A stretch of 64,000 nucleotides of DNA, from positions 17,218 to 81,217 of the forward strand of contig NZ_JASJCS010000002.1 in NCBI RefSeq assembly GCF_030065885.1, written 5' to 3'. A program made the translations under genes and the position numbers. The stretch's first letter is position 1. Each line of letters starts with the position of its first letter. Shown piece after piece: positions 8,169-16,646 of the stretch. The notes below the pieces were generated by a model. It made no database searches and was not told where the DNA came from. It saw only the letters and a list, made by a program, of their open reading frames with translations. This DNA is from Ilumatobacter sp. (GTDB taxonomy: Bacteria; Actinomycetota; Acidimicrobiia; Acidimicrobiales; Ilumatobacteraceae).

Positions 8169-8928
8169 GCGAGCGCTCGACCACTTCGGCCATGATGCTG
8201 ACGGCGATCTCCTCGGGGGTCTCCGCCGCGATGTCGATGCCGATCGGCGACGTCACACGACCGAGCGCCTCGGCCGACACCCCTGCGTCGAGGAGCGCCT
8301 CGCGAGTCGTCGCCCAGCGCCGCCGGCTGCCCATCACGCCGATGTAGTCAGCGGGCGTGGCTAGCAGCTCGGGCAGCAGCTCGAGGTCGAGCGCGACGTT
8401 CCTCGTGACGAGCACGATCGAGGTCCGCGCGTCGACGCCGACCGTAGCGATCGCGTCGTCGATCGTGCCGCCCAGCGCCGTGTCGGCCCGATCGATCTCG
8501 CCCAGGACGTCGGGGCGATCGTCCCAGACCGCGGTCCGGTAGCCCATCCAGTCGGCGAGCTCGACGACCGCCTTGCCGACGTGGCCGGCTCCGATGACGA
8601 ACAGGGTTGCAGGTGGCATCTGTGGCTCCACGTAGAGTTCGACCTCGCCGCCGCACACGCCGGGGTCACCCGAGGCCGGATCGACGAGCGGGAAGGTCAG
8701 GTAGCGGGGGCGGCCGTCGCCGAGTGATGCGAGCGCCTCGGCGCGGACCCGGGCCTCCATCTCGCCGCCGCCGACGGTGCCGTTCGTCCGCCCGTCCTGG
8801 TAGATCAACATCTTGGCGCCCGCATGACGGGGCACCGACCGGTTGGTCCGCACGACGGTCGCCAGCACCACCGGCTCGCCCGCGCCGATGGCGGCCGCCA
8901 ACTCGGCGTAGACGTCTAGCCCGCCCAC
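8158..8928 (-). CDS. xdhC: XdhC/CoxI-family molybdenum cofactor maturation protein
   Basis: About 256 residues. The N-terminal XdhC_CoxI domain has VLATVVRTNRSVPRHAGAKM, GTVGGGEMEARV and GVCGGEVELYVEP with the conserved Cys. The C-terminal Rossmann domain begins at LFVIGAGHVGKAVVELADWM (GAGHVG at 113-118). XdhC binds molybdenum cofactor, promotes its sulfuration by a NifS-type desulfurase and inserts it into xanthine-dehydrogenase-type apoenzymes. Here it presumably serves the hydroxylase encoded upstream. The chosen GTG overlaps the amidohydrolase stop by 13 bases; no other start gives a complete first domain. Confidence 0.85.
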   Translation of the reverse strand: MGGLDVYAELAAAIGAGEPVVLATVVRTNRSVPRHAGAKMLIYQDGRTNGTVGGGEMEARVRAEALASLGDGRPRYLTFPLVDPASGDPGVCGGEVELYVEPQMPPATLFVIGAGHVGKAVVELADWMGYRTAVWDDRPDVLGEIDRADTALGGTIDDAIATVGVDARTSIVLVTRNVALDLELLPELLATPADYIGVMGSRRRWATTREALLDAGVSAEALGRVTSPIGIDIAAETPEEIAVSIMAEVVERSRAS

Positions 8929-10226
8929 AGACGCTCCGCTTGCTCGTGGAGGGCGGCTCGCAGGCGAGGCGCGTCTGCGCCGATGACCTCGCCGCCGCGC
9001 ACCCGCCACGATCCGGCGACCATGACGTCGCGCACGTGGGTGTGGTTGCGCCACAGCACCAGCTGCTCGACGAGGTTGTGCGCGTGCGCCGGCGTCGGGA
9101 ACCGTGCGTCGACGACCTGGAGGTCGGCCGCCCAGCCGGGCTCGAGCCGCCCGACGCGCTCGAAGCCGAGTGCCTGTGCGCCGCCTTCGGTCGCGAGCCC
9201 GAGGACCGTTGCCGCCGGCATGGCGCCAGGGTCGCGCAGCCGCGCCTTGTGCAACAAGAAGGCGCCCCGCATCACCTCGAAGACGTCGTTGATGTAGCCG
9301 TCGCTGCCGAGACCGATGGTGACCCCGGCGTCGTGCAGCTCGGGAACGGGGGCGATGCCACCCCCGACCTCGCAGTTGGCGAGCGGCATGTGGCTGACAC
9401 GCATCCCGCGCTCCGCGATCAGCTCCCGCTCCCGATCCGACACCTGGACGCACTGGCTCGCGAGGAAGCTCGGTCCGGCCACGCCGATCGAGTCGTAGAA
9501 CTCGACGGTGCGCATGCCGTGATGCAGCTGGCTCCACTCCCCTTCGTGCGTTCCCTCGTTGCAGTGCGCGTGGTAGATCGCTCCACGCTCGCCGGCGAGA
9601 TCGACGGCCTCCCGGATGAACGCCTCGGTGCACGTGAAGACGGTGTGCCAGCTCATCGCACCCTGCACGAGCCCCGCACCGCTGTCGTCGTCGATCAGCC
9701 GCACGTTCTCGTCGAGGCCGAGTCGCGCAACCTCGGGTCCCGCCCGTTCGGTCGCCTCGAACGACAGCAGGCCGCGCAACCCGAACCGCTCGACAGCAGT
9801 CCGCTCGACGAACAGCGCGTCGGGGGGCGCGTGTGGCGCCTCGAGGATGTCGAAGAACCCGGTCGTACCCGATCGCAGCATCTCGAGGCACGCCCATTCG
9901 GCGGCGACCCGGATCATCTCGTGGTCGAGTCGATCCTCGACCTGCGGCCACCAATAGTCCTCGAGGAAGCTCCAGAACCCGTCGGGCTGCGCATCCGCCG
10001 GGATGCCGTGGGCCAGGACGCCGTAGAGGTGGACGTGGGCGTTGACGAAGCCTGGCAGCACCACATGGTCGGCCGCGTCGACCACCTCGTCGGCGGGGTG
10101 CGCCTCGCGCAGGTCGACCGTCGGGCCCACCGCGTCGATCGTCTCGCCGGCGACCCTGACGCCCCAGTCTCGTCGCGGCTCCTCGCCGGCCGACGTGACC
10201 AGCCAGGTCGGCGCGACGATCGTCAT
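8916..10226 (-). CDS. Amidohydrolase (SsnA / TRZ-ATZ deaminase type)
   Basis: A 436-residue metal-dependent hydrolase. HVH is at residues 64-66 in LPGFVNAHVHLYGVLAHG. It also has YHAHCNEGTHEGEW with further metal His and the catalytic Glu, and IGLGSDGYINDVFEV with the metal Asp. The FxxLED-YWWPQVED region resembles aminohydrolases of purines and triazines. In E. coli the homologous hydroxylase cluster carries ssnA, an amidohydrolase of this type, so I infer a deaminase acting on the substrate or product of the hydroxylase. Its ATG overlaps the molybdenum-subunit stop (ATGA). The exact substrate cannot be assigned. Confidence 0.82.
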   Translation of the reverse strand: MTIVAPTWLVTSAGEEPRRDWGVRVAGETIDAVGPTVDLREAHPADEVVDAADHVVLPGFVNAHVHLYGVLAHGIPADAQPDGFWSFLEDYWWPQVEDRLDHEMIRVAAEWACLEMLRSGTTGFFDILEAPHAPPDALFVERTAVERFGLRGLLSFEATERAGPEVARLGLDENVRLIDDDSGAGLVQGAMSWHTVFTCTEAFIREAVDLAGERGAIYHAHCNEGTHEGEWSQLHHGMRTVEFYDSIGVAGPSFLASQCVQVSDRERELIAERGMRVSHMPLANCEVGGGIAPVPELHDAGVTIGLGSDGYINDVFEVMRGAFLLHKARLRDPGAMPAATVLGLATEGGAQALGFERVGRLEPGWAADLQVVDARFPTPAHAHNLVEQLVLWRNHTHVRDVMVAGSWRVRGGEVIGADAPRLRAALHEQAERLWAG

Positions 10227-13144
10227 GCCGGGTGGAGGGCCTGCCAGACCCGTTCGGGCGTGAACGGCAGGTCGTTGATGGCGACACCCGTTGCGTGGAG
10301 GATCGCGTTGCGCAAGGCCGGTGCGACGCCGTCCTTGGGGATCTCGGCGACCGCCTTGGCACCGAACGGGCCCGAGTCCTCCATCGTCTGCACGAGGTAG
10401 ACCACCGTCTCGGGCACCTCGTCGGCGCGGTAGATCTTGTAGGGACCGAACGACGCGTTCGACACCCGCCCCTCGTCGTCGAAGGCGAACTCCTCGCAGT
10501 GGGCGTAGCCGAGCGCTTGGATCATGCCGCCCTCGACCTGGCCGCTCGCCGTGATCGGGTTGATCGCGACGCCGCAGTCGACGGCCATCACCAGCTTCAC
10601 CACCGTGACCTGCCCGGTCTCGACGTCGACCTCGATCTCCGCCATCTGGGCCGCGAACGGCGGCGGGCAGTCGGGCGACACGTACGACGCGGTGCCCATG
10701 ATCTGCTCCTGCTCCTGCCAGTGCAGCGAGTCGAGGGCGATCTCCTCGAGCGACACCGACCGCCCGTCGGGCGCGTGGGCACGGCGGTCGCGCAGCTCGA
10801 TCGTGCAGGGCTCGTCGACGCCGAGCAGCATCGCCGCCCGCTCCTTGAGCCGCTTGCGGACCGCTTCGGCGGCTCGCATCGCCGCGGTGCCCGAGATGTA
10901 GGTGGTCGAGCTGGCGTAGGCGCCGGTGTCGAACGGCGTCATGTCGGTGTCGCTGGAGTAGACCTTGATGTCGTCGAGCGGGACGCCGAGCACCTCGGCG
11001 GCGATCTGGCCGAGCACCGTGTCGGCGCCCGTGCCGAGGTCGGTCGCACCGACCAGCATGTTGAACGAACCGTCGTCGTTGAGCTTGATCGAGCAACCGC
11101 CCATGTCGAGGAACGGGATCGCGGTGCCGTGCATGCAGAAGGCGAAGCCGATCCCGCGCCGGATGTTCGGCCGATCGGGCGGTGCCACCCAGTCGGGATC
11201 GTCGCGCCGGTGCCAGCCGATCTCGCGCTTGGCTTGCGCGACGCACTCCTCGATGCCGTCGGACATGATCTTCGGGTACTCGTCGAGCTCGCCCTCGACC
11301 ACTGCCCGTTCGCCCAGGTGCGGTGCGATGTCCATCTCGGACCCGGTCGTGACCCAGTTCTGCCGCTTGAACTCGATCGGGTCGCGGCCGAGCTCGCGGG
11401 CGACGTCTTCGAGATGAGCTTCGAGCGCGAACTCGGCCTGCGGGGCGCCGTAGCCGCGATAGGCGCCGGGAACCGGGATGTTCGTGTACACGACGTCGCA
11501 GTGGAAGCGCTTGTTGGGGCTGTTGTACTGGCTCAGACCCCGCATGCCCGAGACGGTCTGCACGGTGTAGCCGTGCGTGCCGTAGGGGCCGGTGTTGCCG
11601 ATGATGTGCAGGTCCTGCGCGACGATCGTGCCGTCGGCGGAGACGCCGGTCCGGTACGTCAGCGTCTGCGGATGCCGCGTGCGGCTCGACACGAACTCCT
11701 CCTCGCGGGTGAGCTCGAGCCGGCACGGACGGCGCGTCGCGATCGTCAGGTGCCCGACGATGTCCTCGATCAACATCTCCTGCTTGGCTCCGAAGCCGCC
11801 GCCGATGCGCGGCTTGATGACCCGGATGTCCTTGACGTCGCGGCCCAGCAGCGGGGCGACCATGCGCCGCGTGTGGAACGGCACCTGCGTAGCGGTGCGG
11901 ATGACGATCCGCTCGTCCTCGTCGATCCAGGCGATCGAGATGTGCGGCTCGATCGGGCACTGCTGCACCTGATGCACGCGGAACGTCTGCTCGAAGACGT
12001 GGTCGGCGCCTGCAAGGGCCGCATCGACGTCGCCGCGCTGCGCGGCGATCTGATGGACGACGTTGCGCGAGGCGTCGAAGATCTCCTCGGTGTCGTCTTC
12101 GTCGTGGATGACCGGCGCCTCGGGCAGCATCGCATCACGTTCGTCGTAGACGGCCGGCAACACCTCGTAGAGCACGTCGATGAGGGCGACGGCTTCCTCG
12201 GCGATCTCCTCGGTCTCGGCGGCCACGACTGCGACCCGGTCGCCGACGTAGCGGACCTTGGTGTCGAAGCTGACCTGGTCGTGAGGGTGCGGGTTCGGCC
12301 AGCTCTGGCCGCCCGATGCGTACTTCACGCGTGCGACGTTCTTGTAGGACAGCACCGCATGGACGCCCGGGAGGGCGAGTGCCTTCGAGTCGTCGATGTC
12401 GAGGATGCGGGCATGAGCGTGCGGGCTGGTGAGCAGCCTGGCGACGAGCATCCCCCGCAGGTCGATGTCGTCGGTGAACGCCGGGTTGCCCTTGGCGAGC
12501 TTGACGGCGTCGACCTTGACCTCGGGCTTCCCCACCACTGCCATGTCGGGAACGTCCCTCGACGGGATCAGCCGGGGAACGGCGCGGCTCGCGACCGGCG
12601 GGTGGTCGTCGGGGTCGTAGGGCGCGGCGTGCGTGCCGTCGGTGAGTGGCGGCACGATCTCGGGCGCAAACGGCGGCGGCGCCTCGCCGCGGAGCGTCGC
12701 GGCAGCCCGTTGCACCGCCTCGACGGGCTTCACGTACGCCGTCTCGCGGTCGAGGATGCCCGAGAGCATGTCGCGGATCACGGGCTCGGACGGATCGGGA
12801 TCGCGTTCGAGCAGGGCGATGGTGCCGAGGACCATCGCGCCCGCCGAATAGCCCGACTGGAACGCGCCGACGGCCGTGAACGCCGCCTGCACGGGGTGCA
12901 GGTCGCGCTCGGTGTTCAGCGCCTCGACGGTCGTCACCCGGTGACCGCCGGCCTGGGCGGCGAGGACGACGTCGCTGCTGGCCAGCCGGCCGTCGAGGAG
13001 GACGGCGGCAGCGCCGGTCTCGCCGGACGGCGACCCGTACTTCACGCTGAACATGCCCAGGCGCCGCAGCACGGTGCGCAGCGACTCCCACGGCTCGCAC
13101 GCCACGGTGGTCGAGGTTCCGTTGAGCTCGAACGTGACATCCAT
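10223..13144 (-). CDS. XdhD-like molybdenum hydroxylase, ferredoxin domain fused but lacking all cluster cysteines
   Basis: A 973-residue fusion. Residues 1-150 align with the two [2Fe-2S] domains of xanthine dehydrogenases, but all eight cluster Cys are replaced (S38, T43, A46, D58, S97, S100, D132, E134). Residues from about 200 onward form the molybdopterin subunit: TSPHAHARI, YVGDRVAVVAAE, PRIGGGFGAKQE (cofactor binding), PGAYRGYGAPQ, and GPFGAKAVAEIPKDG, which carries the expected active-site Glu. E. coli XdhD, as I recall it, has a comparable degenerate N-terminus. The family has been annotated as a probable selenate reductase or purine hydroxylase. ATGA overlaps join it to both neighbours. 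Electrons cannot leave through the usual clusters. The substrate is unknown, probably a purine-like heterocycle. Confidence 0.85.
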   Translation of the reverse strand: MDVTFELNGTSTTVACEPWESLRTVLRRLGMFSVKYGSPSGETGAAAVLLDGRLASSDVVLAAQAGGHRVTTVEALNTERDLHPVQAAFTAVGAFQSGYSAGAMVLGTIALLERDPDPSEPVIRDMLSGILDRETAYVKPVEAVQRAAATLRGEAPPPFAPEIVPPLTDGTHAAPYDPDDHPPVASRAVPRLIPSRDVPDMAVVGKPEVKVDAVKLAKGNPAFTDDIDLRGMLVARLLTSPHAHARILDIDDSKALALPGVHAVLSYKNVARVKYASGGQSWPNPHPHDQVSFDTKVRYVGDRVAVVAAETEEIAEEAVALIDVLYEVLPAVYDERDAMLPEAPVIHDEDDTEEIFDASRNVVHQIAAQRGDVDAALAGADHVFEQTFRVHQVQQCPIEPHISIAWIDEDERIVIRTATQVPFHTRRMVAPLLGRDVKDIRVIKPRIGGGFGAKQEMLIEDIVGHLTIATRRPCRLELTREEEFVSSRTRHPQTLTYRTGVSADGTIVAQDLHIIGNTGPYGTHGYTVQTVSGMRGLSQYNSPNKRFHCDVVYTNIPVPGAYRGYGAPQAEFALEAHLEDVARELGRDPIEFKRQNWVTTGSEMDIAPHLGERAVVEGELDEYPKIMSDGIEECVAQAKREIGWHRRDDPDWVAPPDRPNIRRGIGFAFCMHGTAIPFLDMGGCSIKLNDDGSFNMLVGATDLGTGADTVLGQIAAEVLGVPLDDIKVYSSDTDMTPFDTGAYASSTTYISGTAAMRAAEAVRKRLKERAAMLLGVDEPCTIELRDRRAHAPDGRSVSLEEIALDSLHWQEQEQIMGTASYVSPDCPPPFAAQMAEIEVDVETGQVTVVKLVMAVDCGVAINPITASGQVEGGMIQALGYAHCEEFAFDDEGRVSNASFGPYKIYRADEVPETVVYLVQTMEDSGPFGAKAVAEIPKDGVAPALRNAILHATGVAINDLPFTPERVWQALHPA

Positions 13145-13863
13145 CAGCCGAGCTCCTCCACGACGCGGGCCGCCAGTACGCGGGCGAGCTCGAGCCGGTA
13201 CACCGAGCTCCCGCGGAAGTCGCCGTCGGGGCTGAGGTCGGCGGTCGGCTGCGCGGCGTCGACCAGCACCGGTCGGCCGGCGACACCGGTGAGCGCGAGG
13301 TGGATGCCGTCGGCTGCGCGCCGTCCGACGGCCGCCACGATCGGCGTGTCGGCCGGGGTTCGGCCCGTCACGGCCAGGCTGCCCTGCCCGCTCGCGTCGA
13401 TCGAGACGCCCGTGACGAGAGCACCGGGCGGCACGCCGACCGCGAGCACGACCGCGAGCGGCACGTCCTCGGCGCCGGCCAGGTGGGCCTCGGCGTCGTG
13501 CACGAGCAGCGCCGCGAGCAACGTGCTGTCGGCGTCGCCCTCGGCGACGGTTCCACCCACAGTGGCCAGCGTGCGCAGCGTCGAGGGCAGCTCGGCCCGA
13601 GCGGTGCGGGCGACCAGGTCGGGTGTGACGGGGTCGTCGGCGAGCGCGTCGAGCGTGGTCATCGCCCCGATCCGGAGCCGGCCACCGGCGTCGTCGACGC
13701 CGGCCAGACCGAGCGCCTGCAGATCGACGACCTCGACGAGCGGCCGCGCCCGATCGGCGTTGACGACCGTGCCGCCCGCGAGCGGGATCCGATTCGATTC
13801 GGCCAGCAGTGACAACGCCTCGTCGAGGGTGTCGGGCCGGTGATATGCAGCGACCAACGGCAC
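13144..13863 (-). CDS. FAD-binding subunit of molybdenum hydroxylase (YgfM/CoxM-like)
   Basis: About 239 residues. It starts VPLVAAYHRPDTLDEALSLL and has PLAGGTVVNADRARP, LRIGAMTTLDALADDP, LRTLATVGGTVAEGDADSTL and DFRGSSVYRLELARVLAARV. These are the FAD-pyrophosphate and flavin-contacting segments of the CoxM/YgfM family. It would pass electrons between molybdenum subunit and FAD. At about 240 residues it is shorter than typical CoxM proteins (~290). The GTG at 13863 is chosen because GGAG sits eight bases upstream; a GTG at 13872 is less well placed. It is the first gene of the operon and overlaps the molybdenum subunit by ATGA. Confidence 0.8.
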   Translation of the reverse strand: MPLVAAYHRPDTLDEALSLLAESNRIPLAGGTVVNADRARPLVEVVDLQALGLAGVDDAGGRLRIGAMTTLDALADDPVTPDLVARTARAELPSTLRTLATVGGTVAEGDADSTLLAALLVHDAEAHLAGAEDVPLAVVLAVGVPPGALVTGVSIDASGQGSLAVTGRTPADTPIVAAVGRRAADGIHLALTGVAGRPVLVDAAQPTADLSPDGDFRGSSVYRLELARVLAARVVEELG

Positions 13864-14053
13864 GCGAAGCACTCCGGTTTCAGATCGGGCTCGCCCGCCA
13901 GGCGGTCGAGCGGACGATGCTTGTCTCGCGATCGACGCTACACCAGGCCGTCGGCGACGGCAGAGTGGGCTCCCGTCCACGCGGGCCGGTCGGCCCTGGT
14001 GCCGGTCGCGAGCGGTCTGCCACCATGAACCGCAACGAGCCGAGTGGAGATCG
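13864..14053. promoter_or_regulatory. Divergent intergenic region with candidate minus-strand -10
   Basis: A 190-bp region separates the hydroxylase operon from the ABC ATPase gene. On the minus strand an extended -10-like TGTAGCGT has its TAGCGT at 13935-13940, about 70 bp before the operon's first start, so that transcript would have a real leader. No convincing -35 is visible. On the plus side GTGGAG lies just before the ATG at 14054 as a ribosome-binding site. I see no clear operator or riboswitch. Confidence 0.35.
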
Positions 14054-15229
14054 ATGTCGATACTGGAGCTGAAACGAGTCTCGAAGGTCTACCCGGGTGG
14101 CCACGTTGCCGTGTCCGACCTCGACCTCGCGATCGACGACGGCGAGTTCTTCGTGCTCGTCGGCCCCTCGGGCTGCGGCAAGACCAGCGTGCTGCGCATG
14201 GTCGCGGGGCTCGAAGAGGCGACCGCCGGCGACATCCTGATCGACGGCGAGCGTGTCAACGACGAGACGCCCCAGGACCGCGACGTCGCGATGGCCTTCC
14301 AGCAGCACGCGCTCTACCCGCACATGACCGTGGCGGAGAACATCGGCTTCTCGCTGCGGGTGCACCACGTCCCCAAGGCCAAGATCGACGAGCGCGTCGC
14401 CGAGGTCGCCCGCACGCTCGACCTCGTCGACGTGCTCGACGAGAAGCCGCGACGGCTGTCTGGCGGCCAACAGCAGCGCGTCGCGATGGGACGGGCGATC
14501 ATCCGCGGCCCGCGTCTGCTGCTGATGGACGAGCCGATGTCGAACCTCGATGCCAAGCTGCGCACCGAGGCCCGCTTCGAGATCCTCAAGATCCAGCACC
14601 GCCTCGGCGCCACGACCATGTACGTCACGCACGACCAGGTCGAGGCGATGGCGATGGGCGATCGCATCGCGGTGATGCGCGACGGCGTCATCGTGCAACG
14701 CGGCCTGCCGATGGACATCTACACCGAACCGGTCGACCTGTTCGTCGCCCAGTTCATCGGCTCGCCGATGATGAACGTCTACCTCGCCTCGGTCGAGCGA
14801 GGTGACGGCAGCACCGACGACGCCCTCGAGCTCCGGTTCGCATCGTTCGACATCCCGCTCGACCGTTCAGTGCTCGACCGCCACCCGTGGCTGCACGACT
14901 CGGTCGGCCGCGAGGTGGCGGTCGGCATCCGGCCCGAAGACCTCGAGCGCGCTCCTGACGGGCCGATCGTGGCGAGCGTCACGTTCACCGAGACCCTCGG
15001 CCCCGACCAACTGGTCCACGGCACCATCGAGGCCGTCGCGGTGCACCAGCGCGGATCGCGTGTCGAGGTCGAGGACGATGCCGAACCCGGCGAGGGGATC
15101 CCCAACCACGCCACGGTGCGGTTGATCACCGACTCGCACGACTCGATCGGGATGTGGGCGCCGCTGCGGCTGCAGCCCGACACGTCGCGCCTCTACTTCT
15201 TCGATCTGCAGACCGGCCGGAGGATCTGA
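14054..15229 (+). CDS. Orphan carbohydrate ABC importer ATPase (UgpC/MsmK/MsiK type)
   Basis: A 391-residue ATPase. Walker A GPSGCGKT is at residues 37-44, LSGGQ at 135-139 and Walker B LLLMDEP with D159/E160. The D-loop SNLDAK and the switch His in MYVTHDQ follow. The C-terminal domain, from about residue 240, includes VAVGIRPEDLERA, the regulatory OB-like domain of MalK/UgpC ATPases. No permease or binding protein is nearby, so it probably works like actinobacterial MsiK/MsmK proteins, which energise several unlinked sugar importers. GTGGAG precedes the ATG. It ends 16 bases from the convergent amidohydrolase. Confidence 0.88.
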   Translation: MSILELKRVSKVYPGGHVAVSDLDLAIDDGEFFVLVGPSGCGKTSVLRMVAGLEEATAGDILIDGERVNDETPQDRDVAMAFQQHALYPHMTVAENIGFSLRVHHVPKAKIDERVAEVARTLDLVDVLDEKPRRLSGGQQQRVAMGRAIIRGPRLLLMDEPMSNLDAKLRTEARFEILKIQHRLGATTMYVTHDQVEAMAMGDRIAVMRDGVIVQRGLPMDIYTEPVDLFVAQFIGSPMMNVYLASVERGDGSTDDALELRFASFDIPLDRSVLDRHPWLHDSVGREVAVGIRPEDLERAPDGPIVASVTFTETLGPDQLVHGTIEAVAVHQRGSRVEVEDDAEPGEGIPNHATVRLITDSHDSIGMWAPLRLQPDTSRLYFFDLQTGRRI

Positions 15230-15245
15230 GTGCGACGCTCGCTGC

Positions 15246-16625
15246 TCAGCGGGGCAGCGGGAGACCCGCCCGCCCGAACAACGCCCGCGCGTGCTGGCGC
15301 CCCTCGTCGGCGAGCACGGCGTCGTCGATGCCGGGCACCACGCCGTCGCGCAGCCGGAAGCGTCCGTCGACTACGACGTGGCGGACGTCGTGCGGCATGG
15401 CGTTGAACACGAGAGCGCTCGGCACGCGGTGTACCGGAGCGACGAACGGGGACGTCAGCTCGACCACGAGCAGGTCGGCCCGTCGCCCGGGTTCGATCGA
15501 CCCGAGGTCGTCCGGGGTCCCGAACGCCGCCGCCCCACCGCGGCAGGCCATGTGCAGCGCGTCCTCGGGCTGAAGTGCCATCGCGTCGAGCCGGTGCACC
15601 TTCTGCAGCAGCACCGTCGACTTGAGCACCTCGAACATGTCCTGGCGGTTGTTCGAGCCCGGGCCGTCGCTCGCGAGCGCGATCGTGATCCCCCGCTCGC
15701 GCATCTCGACGATGCGTGCGACGCCGGAAGCGAGGTACATGTTCGACACCGGGCAGTGCACGACGATCGAGCCGGTCTCGGCGATGACGTCGAGCTCGTC
15801 GTCGTCGAGCCAGATGCTGTGGGCGAGCTGCATGTCGGGGCCGAGCACGCCGAGCCCGTACAGCCACGGGATGTGACGCAACCCACGATCCTCGAGGCTC
15901 ATGTCGACCTCGGCCTTGGTCTCGGCACAGTGGATGTGCGTCCCCCTCCCCCACGATCTCGAGGCGGCCACCGTCGCCCGCATGGCATCGTCGGAGCAGC
16001 CCCACGGGATCAGCGGCGCCATCTCGACCCGCATCCGGCCGTCGTCGTGACCGTCCCACTTGGCGTGCATCTCGCCGGCCCGCTCGATCGCGACGTCTGC
16101 CGACTCGATCATCGCATCGGGATAGCGGCTGTCGGCCCAGCCGTGCGCGAGCAGGAAGCGCACGCCGAGCTCGTCGGCGGCCCGGCACACGGCATCGTCG
16201 ATCTCACCGGCCCGCTCGCCGGTGTGCACGTACTGGTGATCGATGACCGTCGTCGCACCACCGCGCAGGTTCTCGACGATGCCGACCTTCGCCGCGTGGT
16301 AGGCGATCTCGGGGTCGAAGTGCTGGGCGCCCGGCCAGATGTAGTCGCGCAGCCAGTCGAGCAGCGGCTTGTCGTCGCCGAGCCCGCGGAAGAACGTCTG
16401 GAACAGGTGCGTGTGGGCGTTGACCATGCCGGGCATGACCGCGCAGCCGGTGGCGTCGACCACCTCGCCGGCGGTGGCGGCGAGCTCGGGCGGAGGCTCA
16501 CCGGCGCCGACTGCGGCGATGCGGCGGCCGTCGATCGCCACCCAGCCAGGGTCGTGGATGGTGAACTCGTCGTCGACCGTGACGACGGCCCCACCGGTGA
16601 CCAGGGTTGTGGCGGCGTCGTTCAT
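15246..16625 (-). CDS. Amidohydrolase (TRZ/ATZ deaminase-like)
   Basis: A 459-residue member of the same superfamily as the gene at 8916-10226. HTH is at residues 71-73 in PGMVNAHTHLFQTFFRGLGD. Further on are DHQYVHTGERAG, HIHCAETKAEVDMS and IALASDGPGSNNRQDMFEVL, which contribute the remaining metal and catalytic residues. The LFQTFFRGLGDDKPLLDWL block is typical of hydroxyatrazine, 8-oxoguanine and related deaminases. It presumably hydrolyses an amino or chloro substituent on a nitrogen heterocycle. The gene precedes the LLM gene end by 21 bases on the same strand, so the two may be co-transcribed. The substrate is not assignable. Confidence 0.82.
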   Translation of the reverse strand: MNDAATTLVTGGAVVTVDDEFTIHDPGWVAIDGRRIAAVGAGEPPPELAATAGEVVDATGCAVMPGMVNAHTHLFQTFFRGLGDDKPLLDWLRDYIWPGAQHFDPEIAYHAAKVGIVENLRGGATTVIDHQYVHTGERAGEIDDAVCRAADELGVRFLLAHGWADSRYPDAMIESADVAIERAGEMHAKWDGHDDGRMRVEMAPLIPWGCSDDAMRATVAASRSWGRGTHIHCAETKAEVDMSLEDRGLRHIPWLYGLGVLGPDMQLAHSIWLDDDELDVIAETGSIVVHCPVSNMYLASGVARIVEMRERGITIALASDGPGSNNRQDMFEVLKSTVLLQKVHRLDAMALQPEDALHMACRGGAAAFGTPDDLGSIEPGRRADLLVVELTSPFVAPVHRVPSALVFNAMPHDVRHVVVDGRFRLRDGVVPGIDDAVLADEGRQHARALFGRAGLPLPR

Positions 16626-16646
16626 GGAACCATCATGACGCGCCGC

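Noticed and set aside
10223..13144. Possible internal TGA selenocysteine in the putative selenium hydroxylase.
   Set aside because: The frame is continuous from ATG to its normal stop. In this family selenium is a labile cofactor, not an amino acid.
10232..13843. A plus-strand open frame of about 1,200 codons opposite the molybdenum hydroxylase genes.
   Set aside because: It is antisense to two well-supported genes, is Arg- and His-rich without recognisable motifs, and reflects high-GC codon structure rather than coding.
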